Assembly (NCBI GenBank): GCA_030847615.1
Contig: JAUMIR010000003.1
Span: forward strand, 340,518,256-340,582,255
DNA length: 64,000 bases
Direction of reading: 5' to 3'
From: Gambelia wislizenii
Lineage: Eukaryota > Chordata > Lepidosauria > Squamata > Crotaphytidae
A model generated the notes under the pieces. It ran no database searches. It saw only the letters and a list, made by a program, of their open reading frames with translations, and was not told the origin of the DNA. Below are positions 21,268-33,695 of the stretch, piece after piece (position 1 is the first letter of the stretch; the number at the start of each line of letters is the position of its first letter). The translations under genes and the position numbers were made by a program.

Positions 21268-23990
21268 ATGTCTTTTCACTGAGGAAAGTATAAGAACTTG
21301 TTGCTGGTAGAGATGACTCTTTCTGTGGCCTTCATTATAGAGCTTTCCAAAAAGTCTGCCCTTCAGGTACACTAACTCCCATCCATGCAGAAGAGGAGCA
21401 GACAGCTTCTCTGGATTTGAAAACCAATTTTGCCCTTTCTGAAACCATGGAGAGCCACACACAACCCTCAGCTCCTGACACTCCATATCCTCCAACCTTT
21501 GACAGATGAAAACTGGGACACATATGGCCAAGAAAATCAGAGTGTGGTCAAGATGGCAAAAGTTAATTACGAGGAATATCACACAAGCTAGAAGAAGCTG
21601 CTGCAGTTTGTTTTTGCCTGAGCCTACAGGGAAGAGCAAGATTCTACCCTTTCCTCTCCTCTTCCCTCACTGAGTTAACCGAGTACAAACTTTTGGGTTG
21701 TTTGGCAGCAATTGAAGTAAGTTGAGGACGAAGTGGGAGTAGGAGAAAGGAGGAGAGAGAAACTAGGACATTTTAAAAGCAGCTGGAAAAGCTGAATGAT
21801 AGAGACTATCCCTGCCATGCTGGGACAGTTGGAGGTTATGATGCCCCCCTCTAAACTGGCCCCTAAATGGCAAATGTTTCTGTCAGAAACATCTGCTGGG
21901 TATCATTCTCCATATTTCCCCCCTTGGACCCTGATTTTAAGCCAGAAACGGCCTTTCATTGAAACAGGAATTGATTGGCTCTTTACTATTTTTAAGGCCT
22001 TTTCTGGACTTAAAAGGTAGAGCTTAGGGTAGTAAAATTACATAAACATGGCAAATTGTGCACCCTAAAGATTACTGGAGGTAGGAGTACACAATTTGCC
22101 ATCTTTTCCAGGAATCATGGGACTTGGGTTTCAGACCCTGTGAAAGTGAGAGGTGTAATCTGACACATCTGGAATACTTCAGTTAATGAGACAGAATTTG
22201 TTCCTGGGCATTATTTCTTTAACAGAAAATTTGGTGTAACAAGCAGAAATAACATGGAAAGAATAGGGGCAGGTTCCTACTCCACAAAAAAACAAGAGTA
22301 GACCAACATGGTTCGACATTGTTGAGCAAACTTTTTAATCAGAACTAACAATATGCACAGGTGAAATGGAACAACAAGGTCAAGTAAGTCCTGCATAAGT
22401 GGACCAAAACATTTTTTATTTTATTTTTTACTTTCTAGAGACCACTTGGAAAATGCATCCAGGGATTATTATTTTTTTTCACTTTTCACATTTCAGTGGC
22501 CAGATGTATAGATCTGGGGATAACTGCTGTGTTTTCCCAGCCCTTGTTCATCCTCCTTCCTGTACTTATGCTACTAAATGGACTTCCAGCTAGACATGGT
22601 ACAAGGAGGAAAAGGGCAGCTGGGCAAGGATAAAAAGACTTTGTTAAAAGGAGCTTCTGTGTCACAATCTTTCTTAACTGAGTTGTGCCTATACTGAGCA
22701 TGATGGAGGAATCGAATGACCCAACGTAAGGCAACTTTCTGTGTTCCTTGTGGGTATGAGTGGCAATCAGAGAATTATGAGATCACCACCAGTAGCTGAC
22801 ATACAATACATGTGCATGTCATTTGTTTAACACCCCCTCCCATACCACAGACTCCTTTTTTAATCATAGGGGCCCTCTTTCTCAATCACTTCTCTGCTTT
22901 TGGAGTTGCTACTTCTTTATTTGAACTGTAGCTAATCCACATTTGGGCAGTTGCCTAAAACTAACCACAATGCTAAAATATTTTCAGAAACCAAATACAA
23001 AGCCTGGATAATAATACACACGACACAGTGTAAAACATCCAGATTTCTTTCCTTTCCTTTTTTAAAAACCCTTGAATGTTATGCCTTTGCTATAATCCTT
23101 TCCTTCATCAGCAGAGAGCTTGCCTGTAAGATGTACCAGTATATATAATTCATGGCTTTAAAATGTCAGTACAAATGCTGTTCAGTTTTTAAAAGGGCTA
23201 GCAGATTATTTCAAGCCACATTAAAGCATAGCCTTCTCTTCATGCAAGTTGCTGGTCAATTATACACTGGAGAACACCGTATCATAAAATCATAGCTTGG
23301 AATGATTGCTGGCTTCAATTGAGGAGATGCCACAGACGCTCATTAGCATACATCTATCTATTACTAATGAAAGTCATTTTATACTCCTGAGAAGTATAGC
23401 AACAGCAACAATCATTACAGGAAAAAGACTAAAGTTGGCACTACCCAACTTTAGTGCCTTCCAGATATTTTGGATTACAACTCACATCACTACCCCAGGC
23501 AGAATTGCCATTTGGAACACTGAGTGGAAGACAGGCTGAGAAAGGCTGGCCTACACTGGCTGGCAGCAATTCCCCAGGGTTTCAGATGGAGCAATCTTTC
23601 CCATATCTATCTTAAGATGTCTAGAATTCAACCTAGGATTTGGATGAGGGGAGCATACCATGTTCTCTGTTACTAAATTGTGTCCTTCCCCTTTTAGCCT
23701 GAGAGGCAAAATGGCTTCTGCATGGAAGACACTTTCTGCCTGCACAAATCTCTGCTTATGATGCCCCAAAAAGGTGAGGTCTGTAGGAGTACCACATGTG
23801 GCAGGGTTTCAGAGTGGTGGCACTTCAGTGGTCAAACTCCCTTTGGGCAGAATTTTAGTGGTTCCCAACACTTTGCCTTTCAGGCACAAGTTTAAAAACA
23901 GGTCTCTTTTTTAAAGGTTTTTGGGGATTGTTTGATTATTTCTACTGATGTTTTGTAATATTAGCTGGACCCAGCATACCATACGCCATT
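21268..23990. other. Intronic sequence, little recognised
   Basis: Only a dispersed-repeat fragment near 23450-23555 (TTTTGGATTACAACTCACATCA type). Opposite-strand ORFs at 21196-21639 show no family resemblance. Confidence 0.4.
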
Positions 23991-24069
23991 AAAACACTCC
24001 TCCCAAAATGCCCAGGAAACTTCATGGCAACCCTTTGAGGTAGGCTGGTGGGCTTAAGTCGCCCCCTAC

Positions 24070-24158
24070 TGCTCATCCTGCCCCCCCACTTGTCCTGCCC
24101 TCCACGCCACTCGTCCTGCCCCCCACACCATTTGTCCTGCTCCCCATGCTACCCTCTC
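24070..24158. repeat. Short tandem repeat, C-rich
   Basis: About four imperfect units of the form CTCGTCCTGCCCCCCACACC. Confidence 0.65.
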
Positions 24159-24198
24159 TCCCTCTCCAGCCATGTTTGAGATCTACATGGTCCCACCC

Positions 24199-24273
24199 CC
24201 AGTGTGCTGATTGGCTGCTCAGCAGACCTGTGATTGGTTGGTCAGGACCCTAAGCAGCCAATCAGCACACTGG
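24199..24273. repeat. Perfect 21-bp inverted repeat with CCAAT boxes
   Basis: The arm 24199-24219 is the exact reverse complement of 24253-24273, separated by 33 bp. Each arm contains ATTGG/CCAAT. Probably part of an unrecognised DNA element. Confidence 0.85.
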
Positions 24274-25063
24274 AAACAGCAACATACCCAAGAGAATTAT
24301 ATAGAGAGATTTTTATTGTAACAGGCATTTATAATTTGTGATTTTAGATGTTTGTGTTTTCAGATATTTGAAATGTGTGGTTTTAGCAATGTTTTCTTTA
24401 TACAGAGTATTAGCTAACACTAGGGTATAAACTGAACTAATAACATCAACAGCACCTTCAAAGCCAATTCTATATAAACTATGAGAGTGTGGGTAAAAGC
24501 CAGAAAGTGCTATTTCTGCAGATGTTTTCTTTAAATTGCATCAAGCAAAGTGGCTTGTGCACATGTAATATCTGGAAAGCAAAGAGATTCTTAGGAGAGA
24601 ATGATGAGACCATTTAAAGCTGAGGACAGGCAGGAGTTTTGAAGAGTGGCTGGGGAGATTTGGAGGTGCCATTGCTGCATTTAGTACAAATGTTGAGCTC
24701 TATTGTTTCTTTTAAAGGTGCAAAGTCAACAGGCAAACATGTCATAGCTCAGTGGCAGGGCCCATCTTTTTCATGAAGATGGTCCTATATTAAAGTATCA
24801 GGTAGCAAGCAGGGATGAAGAGATATGTTTATTTCAGTCAGTATTTATTTTGTACATCCTTCTTTCTGAGTCTTGGGACCTTGTCAGACCATTTTGTCCC
24901 ATTTTGGAAGCAAGCGGAAACATAGCGGTAGCGTAGCAATAATTATCACAGCTCCGCTTCAATGTCAGTATGGTGCTGCACATTCCTTCCATACTGTCCA
25001 TTTCCTCCCTGTTGTTGCCCTACATATATAGGGCATGCAGATCAGACCCATGGAGGTGGGGTG

Positions 25064-25345
25064 GGGAGAGATCAGGGTGGGAGGGCGAGTGAAGCGATTT
25101 CAGGCTGGGGGAGATGGGGGCAAAGAGAGATTAGGGCAGGGGGAGCAAGAAAAGCAAGGTCAGGCTGGGGGGAGAGAGATTAGGGTGGGGAGAGTGAAGG
25201 AAGCAAGATCAGGCTGGGGGAGAAATGTGGGGAGAAAGAGAGACATCAGGACAGGGGTTGCAAGGGAAGTGAGACTGGGCTGAGGGGGCTGGCGGGAAGA
25301 GAGAGATTTAGGGTGGGGAGGGCGAGGGAATCGAGATCGGGCCAG
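25064..25345 (+). repeat. Purine-rich minisatellite, about five units
   Basis: Imperfect units of about 47-66 bp each start AGAGAGATTAGGGTGGGG or close to it and include a GCAAG.TCAGGCTGGGGG block. The ORFs across it are products of low stop density. Confidence 0.75.
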
Positions 25346-28345
25346 CAGATCAGAGCAGCAAAAACCAAAAAAGGAAGGCAGGGCTGGCCTGCTTGAGAAG
25401 AGCATGCATGAGGTGGAAGAGAGGGGAAGAGGAAGAAAAAAACCCATCCTTATGCCACATGACAGCTGTCTCTTCCATTTCTGAAGTGAATAGATTATTG
25501 CTTGAGGGGGGTTACTGTATAGCAGCATTATTGGGAGTCATTGACAGGCTTTCCCTGTCAGTGATAAGGTGCACTTCAGAAACAACTGAAGCACACGCTA
25601 CCAATGGGATGAAGATGACATTGTGCAGTAAGTACCCCCAATAACACTACTATCCTGCTTTAGTCCCACAATAGAAGCCTCGTGTGGTAATGTCCATGCT
25701 CTGTTTCCTTATTAATTTGTGTGTGTGTGTGTGTGTGTGTGTTTTAATACACAAACAAATTAGTATTTCAGTATGTATTTCTTTTGAAGTATGTTTTCTC
25801 ACAAAGGACAGATTTCTAAACATATGTTATCTCAAGGTACACATTTCCTTTAAAAAATGAAATCCTATTGACAATTGGCAAAGCAGAGCTCTGCTGGCAT
25901 ACTGACATGACATTTGTAAAGGCAGGCAGTTTGGTGACTGTTCAAGCAATACCAGCATCTGGCTGGAAGCTTTCTAGCACACTTGATGGCTAATCAGTGA
26001 CCATCATGGTGACAGTAGGGCAGATTTGTGCCAAGGCATTGTTGAACCACTTTGGGACTGGTTGTATAAGCAGGTAGTGGTTGCCTCCTTAGGCATGCTT
26101 GTTAAAAGTAGAACTGTCAGCGTAACTGGGAATGGTGAAAACCTAGTGCCCCTATAAAATCTCAGCTATGTTTTAGCCTAAAATACACTTTTTAATATGA
26201 CCATTGGTAGAGCATGGAAAAGTTACTTTTTGAACTTCACTTCCCAGGAGCCCAAATGGCCTGTGGGAGTTGTATTCCAGAGAAGGGATTTTTCCAGCTC
26301 TGCTACTGATACAGTTAAAGTGAAACTCCTGTCAGCCATCATATGTTTATTTGGACAATCAGTGGGACTTAGAATGAAGATTGGCCATACTGGCTGTGAG
26401 ACTGCAGGATCCATAGTCCAAAAAGTATCTTTTCCAAGTTCTGTAAAATATATGTCTCAAGGAGTAGGGGGATTTGGAGAATCTTTTTTAAAAAATAGCT
26501 TTTCAAAGTTCTAGTACCTTCCCTAGTTCCATTATGACTGCCATCCAAGATGGAAAACAGGATTACAGAAGAGGTTAACTACAGCATGCTGTTGGGCACA
26601 GGAGTCAGTCGTTCCTGTTCTGATTACTCTTTTCTGAAAAATCAGAACGTTTCCGTTTTTGATTGTGTTACCGCATGACAGGCTGATATTCACATAAAAA
26701 ACAAAAGAAACCCACAAACCACCAAACCTGTGTAAGGTCTTCTGTCTGCTTGAAGAGATTGCCTGCATTGTGATTTAGATCTTTGCAGAAATTACTGGAG
26801 TGGTTTAAATTAATGTCTCTGGATAGTACTGAGACACTAATGCTGGTTGTGCCTTCTTTATCACAAACACTTCAGATACACTTTTGTACAACAAAATGCT
26901 CAGGGCCAATTGACATGACCCTTGCTTTCAAGTTGTTTCTGACTTATGGCAACCCTACGTGCTTTAAAATCAGCTTCCTCTTCACATTCTGTAATTGTAA
27001 GCTCATTGTCAAATAGTTCTTCTTTGAAGAAATCTGTCATCCTTTAATCTCTTCTGTATTGTTCTCCAGTGTATTGCTTCCATTGTCTTTTTATTTTCTC
27101 TTGAGCATAGAATGTATTTCCGTGTTGCTCATTCAGCATCCCTACTCTTGGTTGAAATTTCCCTTTTATTTCTTCGATCTTGTGGAAGAGGTATCTTATT
27201 CTTTCCTTTTTGTAGTCTTCTGTTTCTTTCCACTAATTATTGTAATCTGTCCCTTTGTCCCTATGTACAACTACTTGCTGAACAATTGTATTCAGGAACT
27301 GGATTCTCTTTCTGTCACCTTTTTCTTTTGATTCTCATCTGTCCTTAACCACTTGAAGTCCTATGTAACTGCTGGCTTGCTGTATGTTGCCACAAGCTAC
27401 TTTAAATGCAATACATAAGACATGTGAAATATTGCTAGAAGCACCTGTGTGTGTTTGCATGCACATGTGTATGTAGGAGGCAGTTTTAGGAGAGATGTAT
27501 TCAACCAGCTCCAGATGAAAGAAAGCTAATCCATGTGGCATTTTGAAGAAGTCACAAACTATTTAAATGTTCAATGTGCAGACTTCCTGAAGCTCTATCA
27601 TTCTAAGTCCTTGCCATGACAGATATCATTGGATGACACATTACAACCAACTTTCTCTCGATTTTGTTAGACTTATGAATGAGTCAGTGTCTGACCATGG
27701 CTAGCTTGACCACAGTTCAAAACACAGCCTTTTTGAAAAATCAGTCATTCCAAGGAAGCCAACAAAGGAAAACAACTAGTGCATTACAAAAAGAGTTCCA
27801 AGTGCATGGTTGTATTTTATAGTATGGTGAGCAATGGAGTTAAGCTCCTGTACTTAGGTGTAAGACAAGTTCCACCCCACTGAAATTTTGCAGGATTAAA
27901 TTTGCTATACTTGGGCTAAACTGAGATGTGTTTTTGTTTGTTCTTCAGAGTAAGGGGAATTGAATCATTTGGCATGCTGATCTCAGTATCTAGATACAGG
28001 CTGTGGATACAGGAAGGACTCTAATCTTAGATGATTTCATATTGCTATAGCAAGCAGAGGTTGCAGCCTCTATCCAGCAGTCTTAACTTTATCCTAAGAA
28101 CGATGCAGTTTGAACATGAATACAATTAGAGAAATCACGTGCTGTTTAGAAGGAAGGAAAGGGAAGATCTACAGCACCATTCATTTGTATATTGATTAAT
28201 ATGTATAACCCCTCCCTCATCTAGAGGCTTAGGGCAGTTAACAATAGCATCAATTAGGAAACAGATTTTATTCGACATGATTTCCCTGCCTTGGTCAACA
28301 TAGTTCTGTACAGAGAGGTCTTCCAATATTTCAAACAGATTCTCA
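25346..28345. other. Intronic sequence, mostly unrecognised
   Basis: Contains a (GT)n run at 25716-25742, a minus-strand Bov-B/SINE tail fragment at about 26915-26995 (TTCAAGTTGTTTCTGACTTA), and a LINE-tail-like piece near 28195-28260. No coding signal. Confidence 0.4.
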
Positions 28346-28351
28346 GGCTTT

Positions 28352-28961
28352 GGAGATTTTCACATGGGGCCAAAATGCCCTGTTACTGCCCCACCACCTC
28401 CTCTCCCATTCCTTCCACAGAATGGAGAAAAATGTTCTCACACTTACCTCTCTTCCATGACAGGAACATCCTCCCCGTCCCCAAGCTGGCTGGCTATAAA
28501 TGCAGCCGTCGTAAGCGGGAACGCAAATCTCGGCCTTTCTCGCAAGAGAACTGTCGCGCGGCAAATTCAAAAATAAAAAAAAATGCAAACATCAAAACAA
28601 GAAACAAAATGCAAAAAGATTTTTTTAAAAAAATACAAGTAACCCAGGGAGGGGGGGAAAGGGTGCCACTTACCTGGGTGTCCCATTCCTGCCCGGAACT
28701 GTCCAGAACGGACCTTCCCCCCCCCCCGCAGCTCTCATTGTGGGACAGGAATGGGACGCCTTTCAGACCACCCTGATTCCATGATAGAAACGGAAGAGGG
28801 TGTTCATTAATGACTTTCCCCTATTATTGAAATATCATAGGGAGAAAACAGAATGGTAACGTTGAGAGCACAGAACTGGGTGAACATCATCTGAAAGAAA
28901 AATCTTTCAGCGACCCTGTTCTGTGTCTGCAACAGAACAAATAGGTGGTGTGAAAATCTCC
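28352..28961 (-). mobile_element. Harbinger-like MITE family, copy A (610 bp)
   Basis: Termini GGAGATTTTCACA at the left and the same in reverse complement at the right, flanked by TTT on both sides (28349-28351 and 28962-28964). Interior shared with 62500-63118: CTTACCT..CTTCC, ATAAATGCAGC.GT.GTAA, AAGTAACCC.GGGAGGGGG and AGTGTCCAG-type phrases. GG-starting ends with a 3-bp T-rich duplication suggest PIF/Harbinger. No transposase. Confidence 0.65.
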
Positions 28962-29515
28962 TTTGACTTCACTGAATCTGTAGCAGGAGGACAGGGGAGG
29001 TATACTTGAGAGGCTCCCCCTCAGAAATGACGTGATTTAAATCTTAGCTTGAATAAGACTGCTGTGCAGATTGCATCATGGGTACAGTAATTCAGTGGGG
29101 GGGGGCAGGAGAGGGAGAAGCCAAGGTGGAGGGACATCCATATGCAAAGCTCTGCCAGGCTTGCTCTGGTGCAGCAGAACGTCAAAGAAAGTAACTTAGG
29201 AAAGTTTCTTTTGGACACAGTTTCCCTGTCAGCACACTAGAGAAGAGGAAACTATATATTTTTTCTTTATTGCCTGTGAGAGGTCAGGGTGTTTTCTTTT
29301 CTTCTCAGCCAGAGTTCTCCTGGTTGATGGGTAATTTTTTCAACAAATTGAGCAACTTTTTTTTTAACATTGTGGATGCTAACTGCTCCAACATCAGATG
29401 GAAGATTTGCATCTTTTTCATAAATCAGCCATTTTTTGTGTGCTTGCGCTCTGTCTCCTCTGTCTCTGTCTGTGTGTACTTTACTTCACTCAGGAAAAAA
29501 GTAGTACAGTCATCC

Positions 29516-30640
29516 CTTCACATTCGCGGGGGTTAGGTTCCCCAGACCCCCGCGAATGTGAAAAATCCACGAATAACAATTGCCCTCCCCCTCCCCCGCC
29601 AAAGCGACAACAGGGCCTCCGGAGGCCCTATAGTCGCTTTCCCCCGCCTCCCCAGGCCTTCATGGGGCCTCCGGAGCGTCTCCAGAGGCCCCATGATCAC
29701 CTCCCCAGCCCTCACCACGCCCTCCCCAGGCCTTCATGGGGCCTCCGGAGCGTCTCCGGAGACCCCATGGAGGCCTCCCCGGCCCTCCCCAGCCCTCCCC
29801 TGGGCCTGCATGGGGCCTCCGGAGCGTCTCCGGAGGCCCCATAGAGGCCTCCCTGGCCCTCTCCAGCCCTCCCCCGGGCCTGCATGGGGCCTCCGGAGCG
29901 TCTCCGGAGGCCTCCCAAGCCCTCCCCACACCCTCCCCAGGCCTTCATGGGGCCTCCGGAGCGTCTCTGGAGGCCCCATGGAGGCCTCCCCAGCCCTCCC
30001 CAGGCCTGCATGGGGCCTCCGGAGACGCTCCGGAGGCCCCATGGAGGCCTCCCCGGCCCTCTCCAGCCCTTCCCCAGGCCTGCATGGGGCCTCCGGAGAC
30101 GCTCCGGAGGCCCCATGGAGGCCTCTCCGGCCCTCCCCAGCCCTTCCCCAGGCCTGCATGGGGCCTCCGGAGCACCTCCGGAGGCCCCATGGAGGCCTCC
30201 CCAGCCCTCCCCATGCCCTCCCCAGGCCTTCATGGGGCCTCCGAAGCATCTCCGGAGGCCCCATGGAGGCCGCCCCGGCCCTCCCCAGCCCTCCCCCGGG
30301 CCTGCATGGGGCCTCCGGAGCGTCTCCGGAGGCCCCATGGAGGCCTCTCTGGCCTCCCCAGCCCTTCCCCAGGCCTGCATGGGGCCTCCGGAGCGTCTCC
30401 GGATGCCCCATGGAGGCCTCTCCGGCCCTCCCCCCTCCCTCCCAAGGCCTTCGCGGGGCCTCCGGAGGGTCTCCGAAGGCCCCGTGGAGGCCTCCCCGGC
30501 CCTCCCCGCTCCCTCCCAGGGCTTTCTCGGGGCCTCCGGAGGCCCTGTGTCGCGGTTTTGGGGGGGCCCAGGGGGCCCCCCCAAAACCGCGAATAATCAA
30601 AACCGCGAATGTCAAGTTCGTGACTGTGGAGGGACAACTG
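29516..30640. mobile_element. Tigger-like element with internal 74-bp minisatellite
   Basis: The element has TA target duplications (29514-29515 and 30641-30642) and Tigger-like ends, CAGTCATCCCTTCACATTCG and, in reverse complement, CAGTTGTCCCTCCACAGTC. Its interior is not a transposase but a GC-rich tandem array. It is about 1.1 kb, five times longer than its relatives in this window (227-262 bp). Subterminal perfect palindromes sit at 29519-29560 and 30550-30592. Confidence 0.85.
29650..30545. repeat. 74-bp GC-rich minisatellite, about 12 units
   Basis: Units start (CATGGGG) at 29661, 29735, 29809, 29883, 29946, 30009, 30083, 30157, 30231, 30305, 30378 and about 30452, with a further partial at 30526. 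The period is 74 bp, with two 63-bp units. Each holds GGGGCCTCCGGAG-CGT-CTCCGGAGGCCCC, quoted here as two 13-base arms around a 3-base loop, so every unit can form a hairpin. Confidence 0.9.
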
Positions 30641-30835
30641 TAGTTTTATTCAGAGACATTCACAAATTAAGGAAATCTTGACCAGAACAAATGCACTTAG
30701 TGGCTGAAATCGTACATCAGGTTTGCATAGTGTAAATAAACACACACACACACACACAGAGTTATTTGGTGGTTGTACTATGTCACCTTTCTGCTAATAC
30801 GAATGTTGTGCAATAAGCTATCTTCCAGTTGTTTT

Positions 30836-31015
30836 CTTGTGTGTCTTCAAGTACGTTCTGACTTATGGTGATTCTAAGGTGAATCTGTCATGGGGTTTTC
30901 TGGGCAAGGTTTGTTCAGAGGAGTTTTCCCATTGCCTTCCTCTTAGACTGAGAGTATATGACTTGCCCAAGGTCACCCAGTGGTTGAGCAGAGATTTGAA
31001 CCCTGGTCTCCAAGT
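30836..31015 (-). mobile_element. Sauria-type SINE
   Basis: On the minus strand it ends in the Bov-B-like tail (plus-strand GTCTTCAAGTACGTTCTGAC at its start) and has a B-box-like GGTTCAAATCTC (plus ATTTGAACCCTGGTCTCC near 30995). Confidence 0.8.
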
Positions 31016-31017
31016 GT

Positions 31018-31577
31018 TATCTAGATGGTGAAAAAATATTCTTGGAATGCAAGGGGAATACATTTGTCCAGATGAGCTCCCACAGTGATTTGCCATATTC
31101 GAAAGGGGGTCAAAAACTCCAAGTACTTTGCGATAACAGCATTCACCGTTTATTGTTAACTTTTTTTAAAAAAAATCATGGAAATGTGCATTCCAGCCTG
31201 TTTGAATAACTGATTTGAATTGGGGCACTTCCCAAAAGTCAAAATGTCATTGGTCGGACGTGCATGGGGGTGGGCTTGCCAGCAATGAAGTATCTGGAGC
31301 CACCATTGTTGATTTTCATGGAAGTGATCATGTGCTATTTACAAGCAGCAGAGAAAAAAATATTTTTTAAAGCAGATGATCTCTCTTCCATATCTCTAAT
31401 TTAACTAGGGGGGAGGGGGAAACAGAGGGAGCTTTGGGGGAATAATAACACAAATAATTCACTCATAGCCACCATCTTTACTCATGGGCATGTTCCGTGT
31501 GAACTTCAAACATTGATAGTTTCCCATGCCAGCAATCTTGCAAATATATCATGGAAACAAATGAATGCTGATGCATC
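31018..31577 (+). mobile_element. Unnamed repeat family G, copy 2
   Basis: Begins CTAGATGGTGAAAAAATATTC and matches the 14156-14803 copy internally. The right terminus seen in copy 1 is missing or eroded. Confidence 0.45.
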
Positions 31578-31736
31578 ATTATACACTAGCCAAGAATGTG
31601 CAACCACATGTAAAATGGTTATGCTTGCAGAACTTTCACTTACACAGCTGTGAACTTAAAATGTCTATTACACAACAGCCCCAAAAGTACAGCAACGTGC
31701 ATAAGGAACTTTACACATGTATATGACACCAACTGG

Positions 31737-31806
31737 ATTCATAGAATTGTAGAGTTGGAAGAGACCATGAGGGCCATCCAGTCCAACCCCCTGCCACGCA
31801 GGAAAT
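31737..31806 (-). mobile_element. CR1 3' end fragment
   Basis: Reverse complement of the CR1 terminus: plus strand ATTCATAGAATTGTAGAGTT and GGCCATCCAGTCCAACCCCC. Confidence 0.9.
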
Positions 31807-33695
31807 TCCTGCCATTGTCTTGTTCTTGCACTGGAGAAAAGAACTTTTTCAGAGGCTAGTGCTTTCTCAACATTTTCCCCAATCTGTTGAGATGGCCTCT
31901 CTCATAAAACAATGAGACATTTTGCATGTTTTTTCATGTGGCTTGGAGCTTCTAGGAAGCTGCCTTTTTAAAAACAACAACAACAAATTGGAAAGCAATA
32001 GGGTAGTATTTATCTTTGTACCCCCTGATTTTGGTTGTTGTTTTGTTCTGTTGTTTTTCTTTTCAGATATTCCCTCCCACTGATCCCATTGTATATATAT
32101 AGGGTAGGATTTAAGTTTCCAGCTGCAGTTCCCAGGTAGAGAACCCAGGTAGATGTCCCCTCTCACATTTTGAGGACATGTCCAAGGGACAGGAGGTTTG
32201 GGGATCTGAGGGATCCAAAGAGTCACCTAACCTGTCCCCATCATGCCCCCTGAATACTCTTTTTGTGCCCTTTCCCCCATCAATGAACTGCCTCCCTTTC
32301 CACCCATCACCCTCCCTTTCTGTGGGGCAAAGCGGGAGATAGGTTTGATCCTGTGATTGTTGCAGTGCTTCTCCAGGGACCATAGGAGTTCAACTTCAGA
32401 GAGCATCTGTGGCTGACATATGCAATTTTACCAAGATATTTCCCTGAGTGGGTGCATATAGTATCAATGTGGTTGTTCTAATTGTACTCTTTCTTGTATT
32501 CTCATGATAGCTAGTTAATAAGCCAAGAAAATCATTGGAACCCTAGGTGAATCGCAAGCAATTCTGTCATATTCTTAATCTCTCTTTTTTTAATTATTAA
32601 GAAGACTATACTCACATTATGAATCAAGGGATGTACTCTTTCAGCGAAGAGATTATATTAAGGCTACATGCTCTTGAGCAGGATAACATTCTCATATCAA
32701 GAAATTCATCTGTCACAAAGTGGATTTTAATCAGGATAGATGATTAACAAACTACTCATGAGATAAATAAACATGCTTTATTAGGGCAAGCTGCATATTC
32801 CCCTCCCTAAAAAGCTTCTTTGGCAAGCACATGGAAAATGTGTGTGTGTGTAAGGGCCATATTGTGACTTTAACACATTCTCTATACAGTAAAGGCATCT
32901 AGCCTGACTATAATTGGTGCCTGTGGCGGTTGTTGATACTCTGACTACATCAGCTTTCCATGCCCTTTAGCTGGATTGGGGGAAAATATTTCTAGTCCTC
33001 GTTAAGCTGTCTATTATCAAGACATCATAAATGCGTACATTTAGAAGAGACACTTCACTATCTTGGCACCTTAAAGCATTTAAATAAATTAGTTCCCACT
33101 ATTTCAAGCATTAAATGTTCCATAATAATTAAGTGTAAAGCCTTCAATTGCAATTAAAATTGCTCACGAACTTGTACAAGTGAGGCCATACTCTGAGGGG
33201 GAGGAAGAGAGAGGAATTGAGAAGGGGAGAGAGAGAGAGAGAGATTCTTGACCTTCTTAAAATTCATTTTCTGGCAGGTATATAAGCAGTATGGTTCTGG
33301 AAATTGGTAACTGGCTATGATCCCTTCACCTTGAGGTCAGCCATTTGCATTTAGTTTGTGGCACTGTTTAAAAAAAAAAACCTGACACATTCTCTGTGAA
33401 GTGTCCTTTTGGACTTAAACTGTAAAGGACAAGGGCCCACATCTCATCAAAAACAGCAAAACAGATGGAGCCAGAGGTCACCTAGTTGGATTGCCTCTGC
33501 TGAGATAGCAGTAGAAATGTTCCTCGTTATTAGGCAGATTGAAGTGAGGAACCGGGCCTGTTCAGACAGACAGCCTGTTTGAGAAGGGGAGAGGCTCATG
33601 GTCCAGCATCCTCATGTGATCCAGTTCAGCTCCTTCTTCTCCTGAACTTTACATATGGAGCACAAAGGTCTAAAGTAATGATTTCCATTTGGGTG
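31807..33695. other. Intronic sequence, nothing recognised
   Basis: A short (GA)n run at 33226-33243 and a (GT)n run near 32842. No family or coding motif assigned. Confidence 0.45.

Larger units (their letters stand above)
30715..31735 (+). repeat. Unnamed repeat family X, second copy, carrying two insertions
   Basis: The outer pieces 30715-30830 and 31578-31735 match 9060-9530. Between them lie a minus-strand Sauria SINE (about 30836-31015) and a family G element (about 31018-31577). A (CA)n run is at 30740-30759. Confidence 0.5.

Noticed and set aside
24962..25528. ORFs of 73-122 codons on both strands
   Set aside because: They run through the purine-rich minisatellite and lack any motif.
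29558..30643. Open frames of 265-361 codons on both strands with proline/glycine-rich repeats
   Set aside because: They come from a GC-rich 74-bp tandem repeat with almost no stop codons. All frames on both strands are open and the unit length is not a multiple of three, so coding is not supported.
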